Of a DNA stretch of 64,000 nt, positions 53,429-64,000 are shown in pieces. The DNA lies in assembly GCF_901709675.1 (NCBI RefSeq), contig NC_051096.1, forward strand, positions 7,779,001 to 7,843,000. The letters are read 5' to 3'. Origin of the DNA: Syngnathus acus. Taxonomy: Eukaryota > Chordata > Actinopteri > Syngnathiformes > Syngnathidae. The number at the start of each line of letters is the position of its first letter. The stretch's first letter is position 1. Made by a program: the position numbers and the translations under genes. The notes below the pieces were generated by a model. The model was given only the letters and a program-made list of their open reading frames with translations. It searched no databases and was not told where the DNA came from.

Positions 53429-56400
53429 TGGCGGATGCCAGATTGGAACGTGGCCAGATATATTTGTATCCATAATCTCCCACCGCCACACATCTTTGCT
53501 TTTAAAGCCCGACGGCAGGCAGTACTCGGGAGATGGCTTTTATCAAGCTTTAAAAAAAGAGGCAAATTTCAAAAAAATGAAATATTTAACGTTCACCTCC
53601 TGTGTCAAAACCTTTTGAAGTTGCTACATGCTTGACTCAGAGCATGGCCAACCACTGTTGAAGTGTACACTAAGTAATTGTATGATCAAAGTATTGACCT
53701 GAGTGCAGTTTAACTAAATTCTGGGCAAACAGCCTGGGCTGATAACATACCAGATCCAAAGGACACGCGGCACTTGATTTATCGACTCCCCTTGGGACTG
53801 CACTGTAAATTCCGGCCGCCGAGTGCCAGCATGAAAGATCGGAATCGCTATGGTTGCATCAATTCAATTCCAGGGATGCCTTGGGCTTTCCATTCAAAAT
53901 ATAAAACGTAGCGAGAGCACCTTAATTAAATGAGAACAGGAAAAAAAAAAGACGTGTTGCGCTCATTTCCTTTATACTCGGGGCCGAGCAATGAACTACA
54001 TTTTTATTTCAAGGACATCGAATTGGGAGGTAGGAAAGCAATCGAACTTGATTTTCATTTTTCCTCGACATCCACTTCGGGGCTTCAAATTTTGAAGATA
54101 AAATGCACTTTCAGGAATGTAATGAATGATGGAAGCCATCAGGAGTTACATGGTCCAAAATATTCCCACACGTATGTCTACCTTGCTGCATATTCTAAAA
54201 GGGCAGACAGTAGAGGAGAATGTTGAAAGCGAGACGATTCCCCGAGGTATTAACTTTCCCGACGTCGTCCGACAGAGCTGCGAGCGCGTTGATAATCCCC
54301 TTTCTCGCGCCGAGCCTGTTCGTCACTCTTTCCCCGAGCGTGTTTATATACGTCCGTCCTCGTTAAGAAATCTGCTGCTTTAACCGGCTTTATATGGATC
54401 ACTGCCATCTGCTCTCCCAGCGGCCACATTGACGACCGCCGGAGACGACGTGACGGAACAGGTTGAGAAAAGGCATATGGGAAGTGAAAGCATGCGGGGT
54501 AAACAAAAGTGATTCATTAGAAGAGGGACAGTGATGACGACGCGCCCCCCGCGAGGCAACTGTCGCATTCTTACGGGAAGGTCACATCACCGTGTGAATG
54601 CCACATGATGTCTGAGTCGTCGGGGAAAACTAAAAGGAACATATTGTTGAAATGTCCACTTAGCAGCGTGTTAGCATTGCCGCACTCATCCCGTTTTTTT
54701 ATCTTTCCGAAAATTCAATTTCACGAGTACCGTTGAAGCGATTTGATTTAAATCGACTTAAAGTGAACTTGGTATCGACCGTTATGAATGCGTTTGGAAT
54801 GCAGCTCAGGCTTTTTATCAAAGCGGCACAACTCATTTCATTTGTCTCGTTTCTTCAGCGCAGAAAATTCCAACTTGACGAGGAGCGGGAAAAAAAAAAG
54901 GCTCGAAACGGCAGTTAGGATGTAAAGGCTCGACGTGTGCTAAGCAGAAGGACGAGGTGACATTTTCATGTCACTCTAACCTCGCAAGCATGCTGGGAGG
55001 ATTTCAAACCTTTGGTCAAAATCTAAAGACCTTATCACCTTGCTTTATGTTCTACACTGCACCGATTCATCGCAGTAGACTTTCACCAATACATCCACTT
55101 TGCTTCAGCACTATGTCACGAGAAATGATGACTCCAAATATCATTAAAAAACGGATGACAGGTTGCTCGTAGTGAGACATACTAAATAAGAACGTTGGGG
55201 ACCTGCAGTGCAAATGAAGCCTTGAAAGGCTTTCTTTCATTTCATCAAAATATGGCAGAAATTTCTTTGGAGGGGGAAATGCCAAGACAAATTATATCTT
55301 TGCAGTGCTTTCAGGATATAAACACCATCTGGCCTTCCGGTGTCAAAATGGCATGGGAGGGAACAGTATGACCATCTAAAAAAAGCCCTACGGTTCCGGC
55401 ACGCCATTCTGGTTCGTGCGTTCATAAACGGCCTCGGATAGACCGACTCGGCAGGGCGGGCGTGACTGCCGGCAGAAAGGGAGCTCAGGTGCAGCAGCTA
55501 CCGCGTTAGCTCGCTCGCCATTGTGTCGGAGACATGTGGATATGGACGAGAGGGCAGGATGCCAGTGTCCTCTTTTGACACGCGGACTTGCTGACGGGTC
55601 TCAAGGTCTGCCAGCGCGCACCCGTACACACTTATGCGGCATGCGCAAACCCTGCTGACAAGGACTGCCAACTGACATCTGTAAAACTTTTCATGACCGT
55701 GGGCTGTTATCAGGAACAGGGTGGGGGGAGAAAGATAGGCAGGGAGATAATCAGGGCTGAAATGCACAAACACACACACACTCAGAAAGGCTTCTAATAA
55801 ACCTTTACGAGTAAAAGCAGAAAGCTGTTGGGAATTTGGAAGGAGGCAAGAATCGATAGAATAGAAAAGGCAGAGAGAGAAAGCGGCGAGGCGCAAGGGA
55901 ATCCATCAAGCCCAAAAAGGCTTAAAACCTGCTTTTTAATTAAGACGGGCAAACACTGGGCAAATTAAGCCCATATCAAGCACGATTTTAACTGTCTTTC
56001 CAGACCCGCCGAGTGTTGTCAGTCGGCCAGTGGAGGCACCACCGATGATTGGAAGCTAACGATCGGACAGCAATCTTCTTGCAGAATTACGACTGCGACT
56101 TCAGCCATCTCTCACAGTGTGAAGGATGCTATGGCGACTCTTCAGAAAGGACCAAGGCTACACCGTCTTGTAAGGTGAAAACAAACAGTCAGATGGCGCC
56201 ATCACTGATTTTCACAACTATTACCACTTTCAAATGGAAGTGAAAATTGAATCGGAAATAGAAAGGGCTCTACGAGATCCCACTGCAGCGTTGGTGTCGC
56301 CAGCGTGCAGACAACTTATTGTTAACTTAAAATGAGAAAATGCATACACAGCTACCATGAGCATTTCCTAGCTAATCTGACTACGTCACGTCTTGGTCTT

Positions 56401-57910
56401 ATGTTGAGCCACCGCGTTTAGATTCACCTCAAAACGGCCGAAATCCGACTACAAATGGCTCAAATGAAAAACAAGCTTAAGCAGAAATGTGTTGCTTTGT
56501 TGTTAGGGAGCAGAAATGTCCTTGTCGTCTTGATTTGTTTTGACAGTTGAAAGTAGGGCACCGGCGATACATATTTTTATTAAAGCCTTTGCCCATTGCG
56601 ATATTGCACAACAAGTTTTTTAGAATAATTCAGATGCATGACTTATCTGGCAATTCATTTCAATAACAACGATTGAAATATTTTTTATGTTTGGGAATAA
56701 AAATAACAGGCAATAACTGATGAATTTAGCAGGATTGGTAAAACATTAATTATGCGCATTTCTTCTTTGCTACGTGATCTAAAATCCAGAGATAACTTTC
56801 AGACACAGGAAAAAACTTTGTCTTGGACAGAGATTGATTTTAAATATACGATCTAGGCGACAGAGAGTCAAAGTGAAACATTTTGAAAAAGTTTCCAGGC
56901 AACTTTCCAGCTATCGCTGTAGTACTAATCTGCTTGTTTAAGTGGAACTGTGACAAACACAATGTCGAGCCTAAGTATTTCACTTGTTATTGATTCTTAC
57001 AGCGTGGGTTGGAATTACGAAACGCCTTGGAAAATTGTAAAGTGTAATCCTCGCTTCGGTGAAACAACTGTGAGATTTGTTTACACGTTAGGAATTGCTA
57101 TAGGTGGAAAAATGCCAGACTGCTGAAGTGTTCTTTGGGCGCTTTGCACAGAACAGGCTTTCATGGCTAATATTAAAAATAAAAAAAAATAAAAAATTGC
57201 ATTCCGAGCACAAGTCTACTATGGGTTCGTATTTAAGAAGCGGATTAAGTCGGTATGTAGAGATGGTGTGACTGTGTGTGTGTGTGTGTTGCATGAAAAT
57301 CCAGAGTTCAGCTATCCAGCGCGGAGAGCAGTGCCTAAATGTCAGCCCAGCCCCCGCAGGGCTTAACTTCCTGGTCGTGAAGGATTATGGGAAAAATGTC
57401 AAGGAGAATCTGAGGTACTGACGAGAGCAAACGAGGGCAAGATTGAGGGAGAAACGGCACACTGGGGAGAGAGAATTAGAAAGGGAGATCAAGAGCGAGA
57501 CAGCCAGAGAATGTCTTCACAGGTAACCCAGTGGACAAGCGGTGGCTGACGTGCCTGCCAAGATGCTTTCCCACGTTTTCCTCTTTTCAAATTCTCATCA
57601 TCATACTTCTCACATACCAATTTTACGACATTTCATTCGGCATAATTGCTAAACGCAAAACGCCTTTGTTTCTTTTTTTCTCCCATGGGAAATAATGGGA
57701 ATAAATTCATCAAGGTTTAAAATACTGCCGACATGAAAAATAAATTGAGAGCTAATTTTATGAGTGCTCTGACATACAAGATTCCCAGGTTGTGAATTAC
57801 ACACAATGGACTAGCTTGTGAGGCAGAGCAAAAATGCGCTTTTGACAGGATGAATGCTCGACGACTGGCTATTTATGATTGACGGGCAACCCCGCCCGCC
57901 TCTTGCGCCA

Positions 57911-57985
57911 AGTCAGCTGACTTCATCTTAGAAAATTGATTTATTCATAATGAGTTAGCTCAAAATCTTGAATTAGATATCATTC
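57911..57985. promoter_or_regulatory. Candidate element with 12-bp palindrome
   Basis: AGTCAGCTGACT at 57911-57922 is a perfect palindrome with a central E-box CAGCTG. AT-rich DNA with TTGATTTATTCATAATGAG and GAATTAGATATC follows. Confidence 0.25.
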
Positions 57986-59539
57986 TACGTCAACAGCCAA
58001 TGGCAATAGCTGGGCAAAGTGTGTCCGAGATATGCACCGAGAGAGATTTGGCCGCATCCCTGGTGCCATTAAAACACAAGCTCCTTTCTTTGATATACTG
58101 TAGCGTCCGCTCGCATCGTCACAAAGTGTGCATTACAAGCCGTCTGTAGGGCCACGGGAGTGCAGAGCGCAAGTGCCGCGCCTTGCATTGTATCGCAGCC
58201 GAGCGCCATCCATCACCATTAGGTTGGAGCGCGCAGGCCCAGTCACTCCCAGGAACAATTTCATTCCGCTAAAAACACCTCTCTCGTCTTCACTTTCACC
58301 GTGTCGCTTCTGTGAGACCCCTCGCCCCGCCCTATCTCCACCCTCGCTTCCTTCCTCCTCCTGGTTTTCTCCATCTGCAGGATTTGAGAAACAGACTGGA
58401 GCGTCTGCAGTAATACCTCAAGCACCCGCGATACGTACTTGTCATTCCGTAAGCAGATCGGAAAGTCGGCCAGAGCGGATTCCGCCGCGTGCTGCCGCAG
58501 CAAACGGAGGCATTCCGTCGGACGACTGCTCGAGCGGAGTCATTTTAGCGCCTTCAAAGCCGGCGGCCTCGCGTGCGTGCCATTAAAGGCGGTCACGTGT
58601 TAATGGCACCGCCGAGGCAAGTGAACAGCATGAGTTTTACGGTCCGAGCACACAACACTGATCCGGATGCACTCGTCTATATTCGACTAGCTAGCACGAC
58701 CCCACAGCGGAGCTGCTCAAACGTTGATTTCCTAGTTTGAGTCTGGGAGATTTAGATGGCGGGATGGCCCTTTTCCCTGAAGGGTGCCCAAAGTTGATCG
58801 GTGCAATGAATGTCGATGTTTATTGGGGGGGGCCCTGACTCTTTTCTGTTTGAAAATGAAGTACATTATTTCTCTGTAATTTTATTCCGATGTTTGCAGT
58901 GCATGATAAATGCTTGGCAACTTTTCTCATATTGCCAGGGGCTACTTGGGCAAATGCACGCCACATACTAATTTCAGAGTACAATAAATGAAGCCTAACT
59001 GTGACCATCAGAAAAATATTTGCTTTCGGCGCCAGTTGGTGTGTTTGTGGAAAAGACAATCTCAAAGTCATTTCCACCTGATGACGTGTGTGTGTGTGTG
59101 TTTGTGTGTTTGCGCGAGAAAAAGCAAAGACTGTTTACAAGTGTGCGCGCGTGATGGAGAATGAAGCCCGCTGGAGAAAACCCAGAAAAAACACTTCAAC
59201 GACAAATTCACTTCTAGCTAGCTCGCTCTTTCTTGCCCTTCCGCCGCCTCGCGCCAAAGAGTGCCTGAGAGGCCGCGTCGCCGGATCAAGCCTGAGTGTG
59301 TGCGTGTGTGTTTGTGTGTACGGGCGAGTGCGTGTGGAATTAGTTTCCGACTACAGGTGCTTGAGCACGCCACCCTGATTTCACAGAGATGAGGCCGACC
59401 AGTTCCTCCTGATGCACACAAAACAAACATGATACACTGAGTGTGAAGATGAGTGCAATGGAAATTAGGGGAGCGTGAATCAAATTTACACACGAAGCAA
59501 GTCCATTTCTCCTGAGCTTGATACATTTGTCATTTAGTA

Positions 59540-59625
59540 CTTGGACTTGCTTATTAAACTAATTCAATTACTGCTAATTAAGTCAACGTGAGTTACTCAC
59601 ATTACAGGTCAAATTTGAGGTCAAT
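59540..59625. promoter_or_regulatory. Candidate element: homeodomain cores, palindrome, DR6
   Basis: TTAAACTAATTCAATTACTG and GCTAATTAAG are followed by a 6+1+6 inverted repeat GTGAGT-T-ACTCAC (59588-59600). Two directly repeated AGGTCA half-sites come next, at 59606-59611 and 59618-59623, with a 6-bp spacer. AGGTCA is the nuclear-receptor half-site. The combination is unusual for background DNA. Confidence 0.35.
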
Positions 59626-61003
59626 GAGACTAAGGCCGGGGGGAAACAACTCGATTGTGAGCCAAACATTTGTAAATCGAATCCAACAGTCGCCACATGA
59701 AATAGGGTTTTAAAATGAAGCAGTCACGCAATAAGAAAAGATGCATTGATTCAAAGCCCATCGATAATCAGTATACTGATCGAATAATAGCCCCTGGAAT
59801 GGAATCGTCAGGCGACGATTCCCACCCCCAGCGGGTAAGAGCATCGATTGCAAGTGTTGAGGCCCGGCCGGCCGAGCGTCACCCCAATTTTAAGGGATGC
59901 TGTGCGCTTGTTCATCACCTTGTGTGACTTTCCATTTTTTTGCACATGGCCAGCTATTGTCTCGCTGCTCTCAGCCGAAGCCAATTAGCTTGGCCGCTCG
60001 GTCGCACACAGACGCGCACATTTGCATTTGCTCGTTTTGGTGAGGAGACAACATTTAAGAAGCCATTTCTAGGAAGAAGAGAGTTTAAAAGTGCAGCATG
60101 GAAATGGCAGAGTCGCCTGTTGCTAAGATACGGCACGCAATACTTGTGTGGTAGCACCACTGCGGCAATTAGCTCTGTATCGCAAGATGACCAGTGCTAA
60201 ACTACATGGCGAGCATGGAGACCAAGTGAGACCAGTACCAACGGACATTCTTTTTGAGGGAAGAAGGCGGTGAAAAATGATCAGAATAGAGATGGAATAT
60301 AAGCTGCCATGGTAATTTTCTAGTATATTTGGATTCGTAGAGGGTCTCTTATGTTTTGTAATTTGTATAATGGGAATAAGTGTGGAAACTAAGTATCGCT
60401 TGTGTATATCAAAATACATGGTAAAAAGACCTAGAAAAAAAACTATGTATAATGAATCACAATCGCAACATTAAGAATGAAAACACATTGAAATATCTTG
60501 ATTTTATTTCTTTCAATATTGTTCGCGCTAATGTGAATGGACTTATTTTCTAACTCTGCTTTGTCAGCCATTTGTGCTAGATACAGTACAATAAAAACAG
60601 TGTCCAACACTAAAAAGTAACAACAATCAATGTTGGGGTTTTTTAATGGGTGCTATCCAATGGAAAATTGACTTTTTTATTGTTTGTATAGAACTAAACG
60701 GGACTCCGGAATGCCTGGCCACCCATCAAGCGGGAAATAAATGACCAAGTATATTTTATGAGCCACCTATTTCCTAAATATATCTCTCAGCAGTATGAAC
60801 CACAATAAAATGTTCAAAAGCATGTCGCGGCAATGCTGCTAATTTACCTGACACTACCGCCAGCCACACAAGTTTATTTGTGGATTGGATTTCTAATCCC
60901 TGGAAGTCGGATCAGAGACGTGAAGGACTTAGCACTTTGCTGAGACAACAACTACCTCACCTATCTTATTCATTTATCTATTATTTAGCTAGCGCATACC
61001 AAA

Positions 61004-61021
61004 GGGGGGGGGGGGGGGGGG
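61004..61021. repeat. G18 homopolymer
   Basis: Eighteen consecutive G in AT-rich surroundings of the far 5' flank, 450 bp before the tandem duplication. Confidence 0.9.
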
Positions 61022-61467
61022 TGATCATCCGCGCTATCAGATGATTTATTGACAATATATTGTGTCGCATGTCAAAGAGTACACAATAGCGACATGGGAC
61101 AGAGGCTGTGTCAGCAAAGGGAAGAACGCATCGGCTGTTTGATCAGCGAGGTCACTTTCACGCGTGTGGCCGGACGTGACAGAAAAAGTGAGCGGCGGGC
61201 GGATGCAAATGGGCGAGCCTTGCTGAGCGAGCACATCACAACCGGGTACTGTTCACGGAGGCTACAAAAAGGCAAATGAGGCAGAAAAAAATAACCCTCT
61301 GAGGGATTGGTGTTATGGCTCCGCTCCGCTGCATGCGCTACATGCACTGATCCACATACTAAGTGCCATATCATTTCTTGCTGGTTTAAAGCTAGCAGAA
61401 TATTTTTGTTGTCATTCAAAACAATGCACAGGGAGGGTGTGAATGCAGAATAAAATAGCATTTTGTT

Positions 61468-61660
61468 TTTGATACAATTACCCACTATTAGTTTCTACAA
61501 ATGCATCAGACATTACTCATTCAATGGACACTTACCGTAACAGGAAAAAAAAATACCAATTAGTACTAGCTAGCTACAAGATATTTAGTTTTTGACACAA
61601 TTACCAAGTATTATCTTTTACATACATCAGAAATGACTCATTAAATGGCCTTACCGTAAC
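61468..61660. repeat. Diverged tandem duplication (two ~72-bp copies)
   Basis: Copy 1 (61468-61541) and copy 2 (61591-61660) both begin TTTGAYACAATTACC and both end CTTACCGTAAC. Between these ends they share CATCAGA, ACTCATTMAATGG and other words in the same order, with about 80% identity by eye. They are separated by about 50 bp that includes an A-run and CTAGCTAGC. Function unknown. Confidence 0.75.
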
Positions 61661-63121
61661 GCTGAGCCGCTGCTATCATCTGCTCAATTTTTAACGTCCA
61701 CCAGTGCCAATGGCAATCTGGATCAATCTCCGGATCCTTGGATCCTTCTTTGGATCATTCAGATGTTTATCAAGCTTCCATTTCTTTGGCATCCTTGCCA
61801 TAAAGACTCTTACCTGCCTGTTGGAGCAAGCAGATTTCAAATGGAAAAGTCGGTTCAGTACAGCTAACGTCTTTCTAACTCGTCTCAATTACATTTGGAG
61901 TTGTTGCCATTGTCATTGGTGATATCGGTAACCTAATCGTGACAAGTAAGACTGACAAATAGATGTTATTTAATTTTTCAAAGTAAAAACTGAATTACAA
62001 AGTCTATTTTACAATTCATGCGTATGACTTTTCTCATTACAGACAGTTACAATTCAGTGGTGGATCTTTGCAAGTGAATTACAGATACGCTTGTGGGTAG
62101 TAAGAATGTAATTATCGCTATCGAAAATGTTCTTTCTGCTCCGGCAAAACGGAACTGTAGATATCCAGTCTAGCTGTTAATTGCTTAGACGGGCTTGCCG
62201 TGGTCGGACTTGTACCGGAACGATCCATCGCGCCGCTGTTCGCCGTCAGGGCCAGCGTCTTTCGGCTAACTACATGGCACTCGGAACATACAGAACTTTT
62301 TAATTACTTTTGAATTTAATTTTTATATAAAATGTGCTTCAACATTATTGTCATTTATGCTTTTCACTCATTCTGGGGGGAAAAAACAGTAAAAAGTGTT
62401 CTGACAATTTGTTTTTATCTTTCGCATATTCTGACCAAAGTACATAAGTATGTTTGCCATCTTTAAATAGGAGGTGGTAGTGGATCTGGAGCCAAATATC
62501 AAAGCCGGAGAAGGCCTTTTATGCCCATAATGTTCCATTTGCAAACATGCTGTGAAAGACCACAAGCGGCGGCGTGCAAAATGTTTGCTAATGACTGATG
62601 GCGGCGGCAGCGGTGACGGTGAATAAACAACATTACGCATAGAGACGCACTGGGAAGTCACAATGAGGCCTCACTTCTTCTAATAATCAGCTACCCGTTA
62701 CGGAGGAGCTCTGCTGCAGGTATGAGCGAGGGAGGAAGGGAGGGAAAGCGAAGCCAGGCAACAAACAACTCCCACGGTCTATTTTTTCATCGGAAAAATG
62801 AGCGTGTTTGTAGTTTAGCACCCAAGAAACAAACTTGGAGAGAACTTATGTGTGTATGCCGCAATCATTTGGTTCAATGTTTCTTTTTGTTTTTTTAAAC
62901 GGCCAAATACCTCCGACTGTATCAACATGACTGCCATATAAAATTTGCCATCAACTGAACTTTTGTTAAGGAGAAGGCCATCACTGCTTCCATTGATTTA
63001 GCCATGAAATTAAAAAAAAGTTAGCTGCCATCCACCCGGAATGAATTACCTCATAGGGAGCATGTGGAGCGAAATGCTTTGCTCAAAGGCATCGCGGCGT
63101 GTTCTTCTGGACTCGGAAATC

Positions 63122-63235
63122 AGAGAGAGAGAGAGAGAGAGAGAGAGGAATTTAAAATATGCAGTGCATTCAGAAAAGACTGCTGTTGTGACAAAGGGGA
63201 GGGAGGGAGGGGGGGAGAGAGAGAGAGAGAGAGAA
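63122..63235. repeat. Two GA microsatellites with a GGGA tract
   Basis: A GA run at 63122-63147, then a unique stretch, then GGGGAGGGAGGGAGG passing into a second GA run up to about 63235. Far 5' flank of csmd3. Confidence 0.93.
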
Positions 63236-64000
63236 GGGACATTGAATAATGTAAGCATCTGGGTGGGTCCAAGAAAAATGGGGGGAATCCGCCAGTGAGA
63301 GCGAGTGAAAATGACTGTGTATGCAAGAGATATTTCCGTGACCTTCTGCCTCGCAAAGCCTCATCTGACTAAGAAATGAGCTGGAATGGAGTGATGTGGC
63401 AAAGAAGAGAGAAGACTATTAATGAGCAAGATGGAGGAGGTAGGAAAGGGAGGGGGGGAGCAGCAGCAATGGATTTTTGACATGTATTCGAGTGACACCA
63501 CCAAGCCTCATCTTCGGACAACAAAAGGAATATGATTCGGTCTGACCGGGCGGATTTGCAGGTCCGTATTTTCCCCTCCGCCACCTCACAAAGCAGTAGG
63601 GAGAATTATAGCGCATCCCCGGCGTGTACGGTCAACAATTTCCCGTTTCTTTGTCGTTTGTGCCAGATCTATGTCACTGGGGCTACTTCATGTGTGCCTG
63701 CCGTGGCGTGATCTTTCTATTCGTCTTCCAAACGGAGCGACCTTTCTCTAAAGGCCACGCTGTGACACGGCCCACATGCACAATACTCTCACGGACGCCC
63801 CAAAGACATGTGCATGAACGTGCACACGCAATGTGGTGGCGCCTCAAACACCGCGGGGGTGTTGAAGGGGCTTCCAAAATCCGTCTAACCTTTGTCGCCT
63901 TTGCGGCCCATAAACAAGACAAACTGATGCTTTAACATGGCCAGAAACAAGGCTAACAGAACATCTTTTCCTCGGCTGCAATTTCTGTTCTTTACAACAG

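Noticed and set aside
56555-56625. GGGCACCGGCGATACATA and TTGCGATATTGCACAAC resemble a dispersed fish repeat
   Set aside because: Too short and diverged to call; no ends or target duplication visible.
58128-58586. 152-codon plus-strand frame rich in Pro, Ser and Arg
   Set aside because: Low-complexity composition from GC-rich DNA; no domain, splice sites or conservation visible.

Overview
This window is vertebrate genomic DNA, almost certainly from a ray-finned (teleost) fish. It has long non-coding stretches, many dinucleotide microsatellites, poly-C/poly-G runs, small degenerate DNA-transposon and SINE remnants, and no compact prokaryote-like gene order. Almost all long open frames are chance frames, several of them running through (CA)n or (GA)n repeats.

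One protein-coding gene is supported: the 5' end of csmd3 (CUB and Sushi multiple domains 3), on the minus strand. Exon 1 (about 42570 up to at least 42645) carries a hydrophobic signal-type segment and ends at a consensus GT donor in phase 1. Exon 2 (11530 down to 11308) carries most of the first CUB domain, with a strong AG acceptor and a GT donor. Joined in phase, they read through the G-F-I-Y-T-C-G-G junction that I recall for vertebrate CSMD3. Intron 1 is therefore about 31.0 kb. Exon 3 was not found, so intron 2 runs off the left edge. csmd3a and csmd3b cannot be told apart from this alone.

Layout: 1-11307 is intron 2 (partial); 11308-11530 is exon 2; 11531-42569 is intron 1; about 42540-42780 is a CpG-rich island holding exon 1 and the 5' UTR; 42781-64000 is 5' flanking DNA without a recognisable exon. 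That last part fits the gene-poor interval upstream of CSMD3 in other vertebrates.

The non-coding DNA holds two small hAT-type elements with related ends (7739-7907, 14103-14270), a short terminal-inverted-repeat element (33452-33534), a tRNA-type SINE remnant (about 38165-38250), a diverged tandem duplication (61468-61660) and long microsatellites. It also holds several AT-rich segments dense in homeodomain, POU, TALE or nuclear-receptor type motifs, which are candidate enhancers. None of these can be confirmed without alignment. I found no bacterial-type system, CRISPR array, rRNA or convincing tRNA.
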